Of a stretch of 64,000 nt of DNA, positions 46,831-60,507 are shown piece after piece; positions within the stretch are counted from its first letter, which is position 1; the number at the start of each line of letters is the position of its first letter. Position numbers and translations under genes: made by a program. The notes beneath the pieces are model-generated. The model saw only the letters and a list, made by a program, of their open reading frames with translations. It did no database searches and was not told the origin of the DNA. This DNA comes from Zhengitettix transpicula (lineage: Eukaryota > Arthropoda > Insecta > Orthoptera > Tetrigidae): assembly GCA_037074705.1 (NCBI GenBank), contig CM073591.1:83742032-83806031 (forward strand). The letters run 5' to 3'.

Positions 46831-47576
46831 AATTGTTGTGCGCACCCCCACGAAGGTTTCTGTTGGCCTTTCGAAGTGTTAGGCAGGTTACAAGGGGTGA
46901 ACGGATATGAAATTTAAAAACATGCTACAGCGGCCGATATTATCGTTGATTAGTTACTTTTTTGGGTCCATGTGATGAATACCCTCAATCCAGATGTATT
47001 TAGTATAATTTCAACCCGTTAAAATGCCAATAATCCATATATATATATATATATATAAAAGTATTTATTCGACGCAAAAATTGGCCGGTTACATTGCTTG
47101 AAAATTTTTATCTCCTCTCAGCCCCCCCCCCCCCCCAACGCTTAGACCAGGTAGGCATAAATAAACTCAGCGATATCCATAACCCAGATTTGACTCGAAT
47201 CTCGGTTGTTTTCGCATTGTAGTGGATGGCACTGAGTTTATTTATGACAACCTGGTCTACGCGCGGTGGTGGGAGGGGCTGAGAGGAGATACAAAATTTC
47301 AAACAATGTAACCGGCAGATTTTTGCGTGGAATAAATACTGTTCGTTTAACCCACATTAGTGGGGGTGGAAATTTTCGAATACAAAATATATTCGTCCAA
47401 TAATAATACTTTTTCGGGGTCAATGAGTTCAACTCCTTTCGGCATGGGAGTTCAGCACATTTAGGGATAGGAAACGAGGTGCATTACATAAAAATAACGC
47501 AAAATCAATCGAGATTGGAGTCAGGTCGGGGATTATGGATATACGACAACCCGGGCAGCGCCGGACACCCAGCTAG
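46831..47576 (+). mobile_element. Helitron copy C with inverted internal module
   Basis: The 3' end is clear: ACAACCCGGGCAGCGCCGGA, then CACCCAGCTAG before T, matching copies A and B. Upstream lie the family phrases TACATAAAAATAACGCAAAA and GAGATTGGAGTCAGGTCGGG. The 5' end is uncertain; the start given is where family-like sequence begins. It includes a (TA)n run at 47037-47057, a 15-base C-run at 47122-47136 and an inverted duplication of about 115 bases (47060-47180 versus 47226-47338). Confidence 0.6.
47060..47338. repeat. imperfect inverted repeat inside Helitron copy C
   Basis: Left arm about 47060-47180: GTATTTATTCGACGCAAAAA, TATCTCCTCTCAGCCCC and ATAAATAAACTCAG. Right arm about 47226-47338 is its reverse complement with substitutions, including GGGGCTGAGAGGAGATA. 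The spacer is about 45 bases. Confidence 0.75.
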
Positions 47577-50500
47577 TAAAAACTAAAGTGTCTGTATGAG
47601 GTAAATAATTGATTTATTAATTTATTAGTACTACAGATGTGTAAGCCTATATAAGAAAACCATGATAAGAAATTTCTTTTTTGTATCTTACCGTATAAAA
47701 TGCATATAATTACTTTGCTTGTGTATCATAATAATAGCTCTGGACGGACTAAACAATAAGTATTTAATGCCAGCTATTTTGTTTTTATATGTTTGATTTC
47801 AAGGTAATTCTGCATCGATTCCCAGCAATTCATTTATGATATGTGACCATATCAAAGAACGTTTTATTGTGGAATACAGTAACTGTTGTTATTTGCTTTG
47901 TATGCTGCTAGATCTCGCTTTACAATTGTTTACATTTGGGAACAATATTGACCACATCGTTTCGATGGTATGTTATCTGTACGTTTCAATTATTGTGAGT
48001 GCTTCTCGCTGCCACATAGGCGGCCTGCTTACGTGGCCTTTTTAGTGCCATCCAGTTAGCAAATAAGGGTACGTGTTCATGACAATTATTTGTATAAATC
48101 CAGAGAATGCGATTTCTTGGTGGACATAAGAATATTCGTGAAATATAAATATGAAACACCACAATATCAGTACATTTTAAGATCAAACAAATACCAGACA
48201 TGAAATATAAATGACTATCATATACAAGGTGGTCAGAAAAGACCTGAATATATTCTACGGGTGTTGCAGGGTAGGTTGTACTGAGATATAATTGTTAAGA
48301 AAAATATTCCATACGTTGCGCTTTTAATTTTAAATGCTGTATTGAATTTCTGATTCTGCTATGGGAAATTCTTATTACAGAATTAAATTTAGTTTTAATT
48401 TATTTGAATATTTTTTCAATTCTTGCGTCGCGGATATTTACCGTGAGATAATTTTTACCATAATTTATAAGTTTTTATATTTAGCATAATAAGTTGCCCT
48501 TTATTATTATTAATAATGATTAACAGGACAACCATCCTCACCTATTGTACAATTATTTTTGGAACATGATAACGGATTAGATTAATTTAATTACTTTAGA
48601 AAATATATTAGTTTGGCTACGCGAATGATTACAAAGCTAATGTTACACAGCAAACGAGACTAACACATGGTTAAATGAAGAAAATCATATTTCCACCAGA
48701 GTATGCAGTATAATAGTGAAGACAAATATTTAAATGGTGCAGAAATTAAGTTGATAGAAAATGTGAAGTTTGCCTAAAAACAATCGATAAAAACTATGAA
48801 AAAAACGATTGTTCGGAATTGTGCTTAGTAATAAATTTAATGTGGTAGTGGAATCAAATGGGATAAATAAAACTGGTAAAAAAAGGAGTAAATGGATAGA
48901 AATGTATAAAAATCAATGTCAACACAAACCATTGTGGAGAAATGAATATAATAAATATTTTTATGTTGAAAGCTAATTGGATTGCACTAAAACGCTTCAA
49001 ATTCGATATAGAAGTGAAATATTTGACTACAAACAAAGCAATGCGAGTAGAAATAATCAAAATTAGTGAAAATTATTGCAGAAAACAAACGAAGTTATAT
49101 TATTGTAAATATTGAACACTGATTAAAGCTCCTGTAATGTGACATTTTAATCCAGCAAATACATTTATTTCCATATAAATTAATTATGAACTTTTAACCG
49201 GTACGCTCGTTGTTACTGGTGATTCTGACGTGTCACGGATTAATTTTGTATCACTTGGGTTAAATGAGATTATTTTATTTTTTGTTATGAAATGACAATT
49301 CAGTTTATAAACTGTTATGAAATAGATCATCCTAAAGTTGTTTGTGAATGGGATAATATGTTGTAAAAGCCAGTAACACTAGTTTTATCACCAATTAGTT
49401 TATTGAGCTTGAACAGGACTGCTTATGCCGAAATTGGCATATTATGTTACGTATATTGGAATTGATTATCCCACTAAACCTATTGACGACTATACTTCAT
49501 TTTCATGTTTACAAGTGTAACAGTCTATGTTATAATCGAAAAAAAATTGTTGTAAAATTTAGTTTCGTAGAACATAGTTAAGGATAGTCGTTATATTTAC
49601 TTAAAGTGCAAAACAATTGTGATTTAATAATTTTGTTTAACAATTATTAAAAAAACAACCAATTAAAAATATTTTTAAAAAAGCACGTAGTAATTAAACA
49701 ATTTAATATAAAGAAAAATTGAATAACCTCGTGTTCTTCAGAGTTGCTAGTAGCAATAGAAACTCCCCAACCATGATTATCAGGGTATATAGGTGATTGT
49801 ACCGAAAAATTATAGACTTAAATGTTAGCTGACATAAATTGGTGGTAGACCGTATTTACACAGTCGTGGAAATACATCGTGTAGCTATCTCTCGGAGAGG
49901 TAGGTTCTGGGATTTACTTGTTAATATCATTGTATGAAGATAGGTTCCGGATCGTTCTCTGGTGATTTCTTGGAGTTTCCATGTCGCCGTCATTATATGG
50001 TCACGGCCATATTATCCTCTCTTTGACTATATGTTTCTTTCTATCTGTCCGCTCTGCCACTACGACGAATTATTTTATTTGGAGTGTTCAATTGGTTGAG
50101 GTCCGCGAATCTAACCACACCACATTTTCGCAGTTCAGCGAACTCCAGTGGAAGTAAACATCCTTAAAAACTATATATAAAGGCCGCATCATGATTTTTC
50201 TAGTCTCTTCAAGCCAAAATTACGCATAAGCAATCTATAATTGTGATCTGCCGCACAATTGGACAATCGTTCGAAATAATTTGTCACATTAGTTCAAATA
50301 AATTTCCCAATACTTTCTTTTTAAACTGAAATATTAAAAATGATATAAAATTAAGGAAATTATACGAATATAAATAACAATAAATCAATAACGAGGGCTT
50401 GTTAAATCTTTTGACAATTTTTAAAATGTAAGTATATTTATATTTTGAGTACATGGATAGGAAAGTTTCTGTCGAAATGATGTCGATAGATCGAGACGGT

Positions 50501-52623
50501 TCCGTTTCTTTGTTTCCATGTAATCCATAGATTATTACCTAATGTACCAAAATGTACATTCTCTTGATGTAATTTGTTATGTTGTTGCATGTAATATTTG
50601 GCGACAACCTAGTTAATCTGAGTGTAAGGTTCTCTTGTTCTCAGTCTATTGATAAGACCCGTAGCGCGATGTTTACTAATTTCTAGACATGATGAGCGAA
50701 GGAATCAGATGTTGTATTGTTTTAATCATAGCGAGTTAATTATCGTAGAATATATTATATTCATTTTTAAGAATAGGTACAATTATCCACAAAAGTTTCT
50801 TCTGTTTGAAATCGATGTTAAAGGTTTATGTGAGCTAATGGCGGTATTAATTGTATATAAAGTTTAACGTCTGTTTAAATAATTTTGATGAAAAACACAG
50901 GCAATAATAGACAATTAAAAATATGTGTTTTATTAAGTAGTTAAATTACACGTTTCGGTCCCTGTAGACACTCTTTAGGCAAATATAACAGAGTCAAAAA
51001 TATTTTTAATTGTCTGTTATTGGCAGTTTTTTCATCAAAGATATTAACAGTTGTTTTTAAATTAAAAGCTATATTACGATATTTCAAAATAGTGAAACTA
51101 AAGAGAATTATTCCACTGAAAGGCGTCAATGTTAATATTTCATTATTCTAGTTTTACTATTGATTTTATTTATTCATAGTAATTTTTACGAATTCTGTGA
51201 TATAATATTGATATATTTTGAATACGCACAGAGCTATTTTTTTAAATACACTATAATTTTTTTCCTCGTTTATTCTCACACCTAAGGCATGATTATATAA
51301 ATTTGTTTGAAATCTGATATTTATATTATTGTCAATACGTCTACAAAACTATTACTCCTTATGATAAAACTATACTTCATTTACCAAAAATAACATTTCG
51401 TATTTTGTTGTTCATTTTCACTAGAATGTGTACATTGTATTAAATAACTATTCAGTAGTGAACGGTATTGGAATATGTATTAACCTTCAAATAATTCTTG
51501 TTTTTTCTTACCATTAAAAATGTTTTTACGTTCTGATACATTAGAAAATAATAATTGTCCTAACCCAATCAAGATTCAGACTAGATAATGGTTGTCTTCT
51601 TTTCTTTCTCATAATATAATTTTTTTTAATTAAAATTAAAGTTTGTAATTAATGAAGATAAAGTGATAAAAAGTAAAATTACGATACTGTTATTTAAGAA
51701 TGTTCAACTGAAATAAACGATTGTTAAGACTTTTTAAAGTAGCTCTGCCCCATTGTGTGAATGATAAATATTTCATGGAAAAAGCAAGAACGTAGCTCTT
51801 ATTAAAACGAATGAGTTTCGGGGATCTGTGTCATATAGATTTCAGAAGGTACAAACCCTTGCACCATTAATTAAAGGAGATTGCTGTTCATTTTCTTTTC
51901 CGCCACAGCTTGCGGCAACTTCAATTTATCACATACGCGAAATACACATGCGCACTGAACAATGAATTTTTTTTCCTACAGGCTATCTTCAATTTAGATT
52001 CTAAGTTTTCTGTATAAAACAGGAATTGGTCTTCAATTTAATACATTTATATCTATACTTTTTGACGGGGTCATATCCATATATGCAAATTTTTCGCCCT
52101 TTTAATTTATTGAATATTTCAATTATATGGTGGTATGGGGAAAATGATTTCAAAATATGTTATTACTACATAAACACCAAGTATATGGTAGTGGTTATCC
52201 TTTACATGAGTGATTTGTGGACTTCTTATACGAGTTAACTACCGCGATCGAGTTCAAAAATTAAGAATAATGCTCAAAAATTTTTTGGAATGTTATAGGA
52301 AAGCAAGTTGAGAAATGTGTAAACGAGTTGTTTAATTGTAGCACGTTGCTATCTCAAAAAAACACGTGTCACTTCGTTCAGAAAAGTTATTTGGTGTACT
52401 AAGTGTGATTGAATGACGACTGTAATTCTCTATTATAGAGAAAGTTTTTTGAATCGATAGTAAATTATATTTAAGGAAATACTATTTTGAGCTCCGTCTG
52501 TTGCGGCTTGGGAAAAGAAACAGAGAGTCAGTTACTAGTATAAAATTTGAGTATTGAAAGAGATAGGTGAAATATAACATTGATAAATTTCTTAGAATTC
52601 AAACGGACTTTTAACACTATATG
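47577..52623. other. long AT-rich stretch, nothing firm
   Basis: Five kilobases with no recognised genes. CAAGGTGGTCAGAAAAGACC at 48225 looks like a mariner-type end with no partner found. CTATATATAAAGGCC at 50171 is a TATA-like match without a gene. Confidence 0.45.
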
Positions 52624-52990
52624 CAAGACGATTCTACTGCCAGGGGACAAACATTCAGGGGTGGTAGAGCTTATTAAATATAATTTTTTTTGTATATGAA
52701 TGTGTCGGATGTGACGCTTTGAGGCAGGAACAAAAAAAATAGACTTGAAAATAAAAATATTGTTTATTTAGAACATCAACGCAAAGTGCTTTTTCGTAGC
52801 ACTGTTTACAATTAATGTTCAAATTTGCGATCACCAACATTAATATATGTTGGGTAGCGTCGAAGGCCTGATTGGCGAACAGTTCCAAAGATACCACGCA
52901 CGCTTGCTGCCGCAATGGATAGTCGAGCAAGAAAACTACTGCCCTGTACCCTCAGCATTGTCAGACCAATCACAAGTGTCTGTTTTATTT
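52624..52990 (-). mobile_element. mariner-like element end with transposase tail remnant
   Basis: CAAGACGATTCTACTGCC...CAGGGGTGGTAGAGC...GTGTCGGATGTGACG follows the left end of the 6.4-kb transposon base by base with drift. The minus frame behind it ends IFGTVRQSGLRRYPTYINVG then DRKFEH and a stop, the same C-terminal signature as the 6.75-kb remnant. Only one end is present. Confidence 0.6.
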
Positions 52991-53239
52991 TATTAGCATA
53001 AATACAAGAGTGAATGGATACCTCTTTCAAAGCATAGGTTTATAAAACGATGTTCCACAGGATCTGTATTGTGTGTTACACACAAGTTTTCAACGCAGAA
53101 AACAGAATTAATATTGTTCTCCAAATAAAGGAACACAAATTTCCCGCTACTAAATCTAGGAGGGAAAACACTGCAAAATATAAACGGAATTAAAATACTG
53201 TGAATATACATTGATATAATCTGTCATATGAGATCCATA

Positions 53240-53690
53240 TCTCTTACATAGTTGCAGAATGGAGGAACCATTAAAAATAATGAAATCGCTTTTTTATTAA
53301 AAAAAAAGCTAGACGTAATACAAAACCAATCACTAAGAATCGCTGCTGGATGCTTTCGCACTAGCCCGTTTGGTACTATGTTTATAGAAGCTGAAAACAC
53401 ATCTGTAGAGCAACGACGAGATTCTGTCATGCGGTAAAGCATTAATCTCCTATTTTCAAAAATGACATATCACAACTATTCAGAATTCTGAAAAATGAAT
53501 CCAAACAACACTTCCTAACTTACTCTAAAATCAAGAACAATACAATAAAGTTAATTTACAAATCCCGGCATGGAGCCTGAACGGATTGTGAATTTACTCA
53601 TGTTCGTACCGGACTAATACGGCTTCTAGTGCAACCAACGCACATGAAAAAGTATGGATTCAAATAACTAGTAAAACGCAAAAATAGTGA
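53240..53690 (+). pseudogene. LINE fragment between RT and RNase H (R1/Jockey/I-like)
   Basis: The plus frame gives KKLDVIQNQSLRIAAGCFRT then SPFGTMFIEAENTSVEQRRD. This follows the LD.IQN.ALRI..GAFRTSP...L..EA...SL..RR block that comes after the RT domain in R1/Jockey/I-type LINEs. After a stop, eroded pieces such as EFTHVRTGLIRLLVQPTHMK recall the end of the RNase H region. RT and endonuclease are absent. Confidence 0.65.
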
Positions 53691-53704
53691 AATAGAAGAT
53701 GGAG

Positions 53705-53925
53705 AAGCCTATCTACTGTGGTGTAGGGGCCAGCATGACTGACTCGAATCACATATAACCCTGGTTCGAAACCCGCCGAGGGCATGGATGTTTGTGTGCT
53801 TGAGAGAAAGTCTCGCCAAATCAGTCCCCCATACAAGGCAAAATGAGTTCCCGTAATGAGTCGCTAATAACCTCAGCTGTAGATGTGACTGTAAATAAAT
53901 CAATACAAAAAAAGAGAGAAAATTG
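53705..53925 (+). mobile_element. tRNA-derived SINE
   Basis: A-box-like GTGTAGGGGCCAGCA (53721-53735) and B-box GGTTCGAAACC (53763-53773) at tRNA-like spacing form the head. Then GGGCATGGATGTTTGTG, a body, and a 3' end CTGTAAATAAATCAATAC plus an A-run. The GGNATGGNTGTTTGTG segment recurs behind the B box at 63444, linking the two as one family. Confidence 0.7.
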
Positions 53926-56900
53926 AAAGCAGCCAACAAAAAATGAATCGAAGGGAGCAATTAATCGTCACAAGATAAATAAGTGAAAATACTAAGTTAA
54001 TTCATACCTACATGTTCCAATATGAGAATTGTGTAAAGTGAAATTAACAACATACCACATTATACGGAACTGCAAGAAATACGATCAAGAGAGAGAAGAT
54101 AACACGGGAAGAGTGGAGCTTAACGAAATCCCAGAATCACCAACATAACAAAAGAATATTGTTAAGTTCATGAAACTAATAAATTATTACATATATATTT
54201 AAAAATTATGTAATTTCATAAAAACTATGTAATTAAAATGTATAGTCGTTAAAGTTCTAGTTAATACGACTTAAAATAAAACGAAAAAATGAAGTGGAAT
54301 GTTTTTAGAATTAACATCGACCAGTTCCAAATATCAGGGTTTCGGTCAGTTTAATTGAGTTGACTCCGTTTATAACATATTTTTAATTTATTAATAAATT
54401 TGTCTCAAGGTTAATTTAGGAAATATTGAAGTCATAGTTTACAAACATTTGAACCATTGTTTCTCTCGACTCGTAAATTAGGTGAACCTGATACAATTGA
54501 TCGAGAAGAAATTCAGGTTACTTATGGTTCTCCACCGGAACTCAATACTGCAGTATGTTCATAGTTTTTGCAATTATAAAAAGAGGTTGCCATGTCTCAC
54601 GATGCTAGCCTTTTAAGATTAAATTTTACTTGCTGTCCGCAGTGCCCCATAACTAATAGGAAATCATAGTCCTCCGGCTGTTTAATGTGTTTCAGTTAGG
54701 CGCGTGGGATAACGGCCACTCCGTCAGGCGAGGCTCACAACTGCCGTAACAAGCATTAATCAGCGTTAAGTTCCGAGTTACTCTTGCAACGTAAATTCAA
54801 ACCAGTCGTGTGTCTCTTGGCAACATTATAACAGAGAGGAATGCGTAAAGGAATAGTCTATTGACTAAAGTTCCATGAATGAATCAGGAAATTTGAGACA
54901 AATCATACCTACAGTCGGCGAAGGAAACTATTAACATAAACTACTTAGTTGCAAACATCACGACCCTAACTGTACATTTTTAATAAATAAATACATTATT
55001 AAATTTTATAAAAAAATATATTTCAAGCGGAATCAGCTTAATGCATCAGTTATATTGTATACCCTCAGCTAAACAAGGACAGGGAATGAAGAAAAAACTA
55101 TTTGATACCATTTGCTTAACAACTTTAATATATGATGGTCTCAGCAGCTCCAAGATTAGAAATAAATGGAAAACATATTCTTGGTCAATTGTGCGGCTCC
55201 GTCAATTTATAAATTGTGCTAGTGAAATAGCTGGGCGTGACGTTTTCTACGTATCTTTCGTATTACTGGACTTATGAATTTGCAAGCTGTTGAATGGAAA
55301 AAAGAGTTTTGCTAGCCGACCTTAATTACCGAAACGTGTTGTGTTCTCAATAATTCATGTTCCAGCCTCCTGGACCGCCGAATTGGTATCAAAATATACC
55401 CCATAAACTTTCTCCTGCAAACTCATCCCAAAACTTCTATGTATCACGTCATGTATAATACAACACAATTGAGTAAAAGTGTATATTTATTATTTATAGG
55501 AAGTAAATATCGGATACGTACTCCGTGTTTAGTTTAATTATCCTGATGTTTACCGATGTAATATTTACAGTTTACACGTAGTTATGAATGGTGATTGCTG
55601 TTTTGTACTAACAGCGAGTTTGGAAGCGTAAGTGGCGTGAACGTATAATTGCTATTACAGAATCAAATATGAATCGTAGAACTACATTATTGTTTCGGAA
55701 TGTTATGTTTCCATTACAAATGTTCGTATTATAATGTGATCCATTGTATACTATTACACGACAGTGTACTTTAAACATTATTATTCATTAAAGAGTAAAT
55801 GATTATGACATCACAATACATTTTTGACCCGAATCTAGGTAAACAAAGAACCTAAGAGTACGACGAGTCAAGAGATAGTCACATAAAAGATGAAAAAAAT
55901 ATCCGACTATTTATAATAATATAAATAAATATCCGACCTTGAGTTATAAGAGTATAATAATGTTTATTAACAAAAAATATTTGTTTCACTATGTTGCGTC
56001 CACTTTTGGAACCTCATCAGGTTGGACAGTTTTCAATCTACAATTTATAAATTAATAGCATAAGTATTTGAAAAGTTGTCTACAAATAATTTCAATTAAT
56101 TTAATTATACTTACAATTCTGAATATAATACATACGTAAAATTTAGAGGAAAGGTTCTGCTGCCTTGTCTGTTGAAACCTAAGTGAAACTCTTAGGTGAC
56201 AATGAAATGTGGCTGTAAACAATGTATTTTTGCCTGTAGGTCTTAATATAATACTTTATCCCATCCACTGGAAAAACTGTTTATAATTAGGTCATTAGTA
56301 GTGAATAAAATAAAATAAATTTAAATAATGTGTAATTTTTCTTAAAATACTTATAATATTAATTAATAAAGACTCTCCAACCTGATGTGGTTCCAAAAGA
56401 TGACTAAACTTTGGGATAATCTTAAATTTCAAAAGTGGCAGTACTGAAGTTCACCTACAATATTTCAAGATTTCATAGTATATAAATATTGGTTAGCTAT
56501 TTTTAGACTACCTAATTTTGAATTTAATGTTAACTTGAGTAACAAAGTACTTTCCAAATTGCTATTGGATATAATAATTGGAAGATCTGACATTGACCTT
56601 ATCCATTTCAAAAATACGTTTCAGGGTTTAAGTTAAATATAATTTTATAAATTTAAAAATCTGACGAATAAACAAATTGTAATGAATTGATTTGAAAATG
56701 CATTTAGTTGGACATAAAACCATACCCGTACATTTGACCTTGAATAGAGTTAATAAACGAAACCTAATTTATTTTAACCAGGCAACTAATTAATTTTGTG
56801 CATGTGGTTTGAACAGATGTACAAAATATTGCCTCTTTCTAAAGTCACTTTGTATCTGATCAGAAAATGTTAAGATGACTTTCCTCTAAGAAATTTATCA

Positions 56901-57747
56901 ATTTCGTTCCTGAATGTTGTAAGTACCTTTCATTTAACTAAGTCATCATGTTGTAGTATAATAAAACAGTTTCGATGGCATTATCCGAAAAATAGTGAAA
57001 CTGGTGACGATTAAGTGCACTACAACGAATTTCCAGTTTAGTTTCCAGATAGTGATGGGTGATAGATTTGAAATTGAAGAAACCCGTCGCATCGATATTA
57101 CCACATCGTAATAAATTGTGATTTCTCCAAGTAAACGCCTTATACAAGTCATGCTTATTTCGTCCTACAATTGTCATGTGGCGAATGGAATATTCAGTTG
57201 GCGTCTTTTCATATTTTACTTGAGTGTTGTAAATTGTTTTTAATTTTTGCATACCAGAAAGTTAATCGTCAATGCTACGGAAAAAGACTACGACTTTCGA
57301 TGCAGTACAAGCATTAATTTATTAATCCATCGCGAGAAAAAATCAACAAAACTTCTGTATTTGACCTCGGATCGAATAACATTAGTATTTCCTGACTTTT
57401 AATAACGAGTACAAATAGTTTTTGAGGAATTACATAATTTTTAAAATGATTACTTTTTTCTGGACAGTAACAGTCACTGTTTCTATTTAGTATTCTGTAA
57501 AAACATCTAGAATGTAGATGGCATAATGTTTCAAATTTGTATGATTCTTGAAAGAAATTGTTTCATAATATGAAATATGAAAAATTTTAGCATAATTTTA
57601 TATGTAGCACTGCATTTGAAGCCTATAGACATTTTAGTTCTTTTCCGGATAATTATTAAAATATTAGTACATTTAGACAATTTTGGCACAATTATTCAGC
57701 GAGATGATCGCTCTAAAGTACTTGCTTGATTTCAATTATTGGAACCT
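53926..57747. other. intergenic stretch, nothing firm
   Basis: AT-rich. A slightly GC-richer patch at 54690-54800 and open frames at 55041-55277 (plus) and 57252-56938 (minus) have no recognised motifs. Confidence 0.45.
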
Positions 57748-57815
57748 AATAATAAGAAAAATAGCCAAATACCTCACAACTTTTCTAGAAACCTTGTTCC
57801 TTTTATCAGGTGCTA
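57748..57815. mobile_element. foldback MITE family fragment
   Basis: AAAAATAGCCAAATACCTCA...AACCTTGTTCCTTTTATCAGGTG matches one end of the 16.6-kb foldback element (terminus and the TCAGGTG block) with a shortened middle. Confidence 0.45.
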
Positions 57816-59399
57816 AGAAAAGTAAAATATACAAGAGCGTAGAGCGATAAAACTGCACAATTCGTTGATAAAACTCAAAGCTTAATTCATAAGAGAAATG
57901 CTATTCCATTGATTATTGAAAATAGTCAAGCACTTTTTCCACTAATGCAACGAGCAACAAGAGCGCGAGTATTTATTGCCTCTCGAAATCGTGAAAATTA
58001 CCTCATTGCTTCAGACACTCTGTAATTTTGTATTTATCAATAATACTGAGTAAGAAAATGAATAAATTTAATTATTCAAGTATTATAATTTAAAAATTCC
58101 TAGATGTACTTTTTTATTGATAAATATTTAATAAAAAGGTTTACTCTTTATATTAATTATCAGGGAAACATGAACTCTCCTCGTTACACACAACAAGAAA
58201 AGAATTCAATGCCTACTTGAATGCAATCCCGCAGTACAACCTGTATCCGGATCCCGGACTGGATATTTGACAAAAGGTTCAAGTTTGTATTATCGACATT
58301 GTAGACCACTTGACTTTGCAGTTTTACATTGTAAGAAGATAAGAATCGTAGACGGATCACCCTGTTTGATTTAAAATTATATAATATTCTAATTAGGATA
58401 TGATAAAATAAACTTTAAACCTAAGATAGAAAGTTAAGAAAATTTTCCACTCTGTAACTTCAGTACCGAATATCATTTATTTTAGAAGCCGGCGGCAATT
58501 TTCAATGGTCGCATCAATTAAAGTCATAATAAGTTTCCAGCCTCAGGTGAACTGAATGGCGAGATCATTTATTTGACTGCCAAGGCAGTTTGAGCAATTA
58601 AGAGACTGCTATGCTGAAAAAACGTTGTCACTGGTTACTGGCTTAGCTAGATGGAGTTTACTTGAAATATAGTCATTAATAATCAAACATATAACAAAAC
58701 CAATTAATTCAGTTTAAACCAATTATTCGTGCTAAAGTCGGTACATTACAACATTTTAATGTGCTTAATTTTAAATATTAAGCTCGGAATTTTAAATACT
58801 ATTCGTACCATGAACTGATAAATAGAATTTTATTAAATTTTTATTAATTAAAATATATTTATTTCCTCGTGCGAACCCTCACCAGTTACAATAACAATAA
58901 ATGAAACGAAAACATAGGTAAATTAAAGCTTTGGATTCTTCATTTAATGTCCTTATTACAACTGATTTTAATTTTGTACACATAAGTACGGTAACACGTG
59001 TCTGTTTTGAAGTAGGTTCTCGTATTTTCCTAAAGAAATTCAATTAATAATTTTATATTTATCCAATGACATTTGGCATGATCATTGTATGAAAATTATG
59101 CTATTACCAATGTATTTGTAGAAGTAACTTTATGTATATATATTATTAACTCCGATTGGGATAATTCCTATTTAAAACAAATACATAAACAAATGTATAA
59201 CAAATAAATAAATAAAACAGTTTTGAAAGAAAAAAAAAATTAGTCTTAGAATTTATCCTGAAAATTTGTCCATACTTTCAACACTTCACTTCACTAAAGA
59301 AAAATATACACATAAATTTATTTTTAGGAGGAAAAACAATAATAAAAATACTCTTCAACTCTCTAATTTATTCATATTATTCTTAAACCTTCTTATGCT
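57816..59399. other. intergenic stretch, nothing firm
   Basis: AT-rich. GGATCACCCTGTTTGA near 58355 resembles a mariner-type end without a partner. Confidence 0.45.
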
Positions 59400-60480
59400 G
59401 CAGGCAAATTGTTCCAATCGCCTATCGAGCTGTTTTGGGAATGAGAATTTCCATACGTCTAGTTTTTTTGCGGTCTCGTTTTGTTTTTTAATTTGAGATC
59501 ACCTCTGCCAATGTAAGTTTTTTTTTATCTTATCCCGTATGTCTTTCCGCGATTTGATACCGTATATGATTTAAATAGACTACATAGTCTATCATTCTTC
59601 CGTCTTGTTGCCGAAGATTCCCATCCTAATTTCTCTACCTTTTCTCTTCCGTGAGCAGGTCCCCGTATTATAAAATTTTCTATCCCCGTCTGAAGTTTTC
59701 CTAGGCCTTCTATGTGATGTTTCTAATAAGGATCCCAACAACTTGGACAATACTCGAGTATGTGACGAACCAGAGATTTGTAAGCTAGTTATTTGGATTT
59801 GCTGGTCCCCTTTTTTAATATTCTCATTACAAAATATTAGGATTTCCACGCTTTTCGAGACGCAGAATTTACTTCTTCCAACCATAAATTTGCGTTAATA
59901 ATGATTCCTAAATATTTGCAGCTGTTTACCTGAGGTATTTTATCCTCATTTGTATTATAACCCAGTCGTACATTTACACGATATTTATTAAATGTAATTG
60001 CTTTGCTGTTTTCACTATTTATCTTCATTTTATTTTCTTCAGCCATACTAAGTCGTTTTGTAAGTCGCATTCATCCGAAACTATAATTATCTTTCTACAG
60101 AGGTCGCAGTCATCAGTAAAGAGTCTAATTTTGGAACAGATTTTAAATGGTAGATCATTAATATATATATCAGTAACAAACAATAAAGGCCTGATTACTG
60201 ATACAAGAGGCACCCCAGAAGTTACATTTTGTTCTACCGACGGATGTCTACGAATATTTACTTTTTGAGTTCGCCCGTAGAGAAATTCCTTGACCCAAAG
60301 CACAACATGCCTGTCGATACTGGTCTTGTCTAGTTTCTCTACCAAAATGTCATGTGAAACGACGTAAAATGCTTTAGCGAAATATATAGTAATAGAATAT
60401 ATTCTCCAACCTTTGTTTATTTCGACGGATAAGTCTTGGAATAAACTGATCACTTATCTTTCGCGCGAAAGTCATAAGTA
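59400..60480 (-). pseudogene. CR1/Jockey-like LINE, RT domain and C terminus, broken
   Basis: Minus-strand frames in order: ISLFQDLSVEINKG, then IYFAKAFYVVSHDILVEKLD (degraded first catalytic block, canonical FDFSKAFD), LWVKEFLYGRTQKVNIR, TSGVPLVSVIRPLLF (canonical SGVPQGSVLGPLLF), IYINDLPFKICSKIRLFTDD (catalytic FADD become FTDD). A second frame follows with SKAITFNKYRVNVRLGYN and VNSCKYLGIIINANL. Further pieces toward 59400 resemble the WNNLP-type C terminus. Stops and frameshifts are frequent, and the 5' half (endonuclease) is gone, cut near the A-tailed repeat at 60508. Confidence 0.75.
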
Positions 60481-60507
60481 TATTACAAGTGTTTTTATGA
60501 AGGTGTA

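Noticed and set aside
50171..50185. TATA box CTATATATAAAGGCC
   Set aside because: No open frame, exon or LTR edge could be tied to it; TATA-like strings are frequent in this AT-rich window.
53763..53773. Pol III B box as a true tRNA gene
   Set aside because: No acceptor-stem or anticodon-stem pairing, and the sequence continues into a SINE body with an A-run.
56938..57252. 104-codon minus frame
   Set aside because: No motif recognised; another frame over the same bases is equally open.
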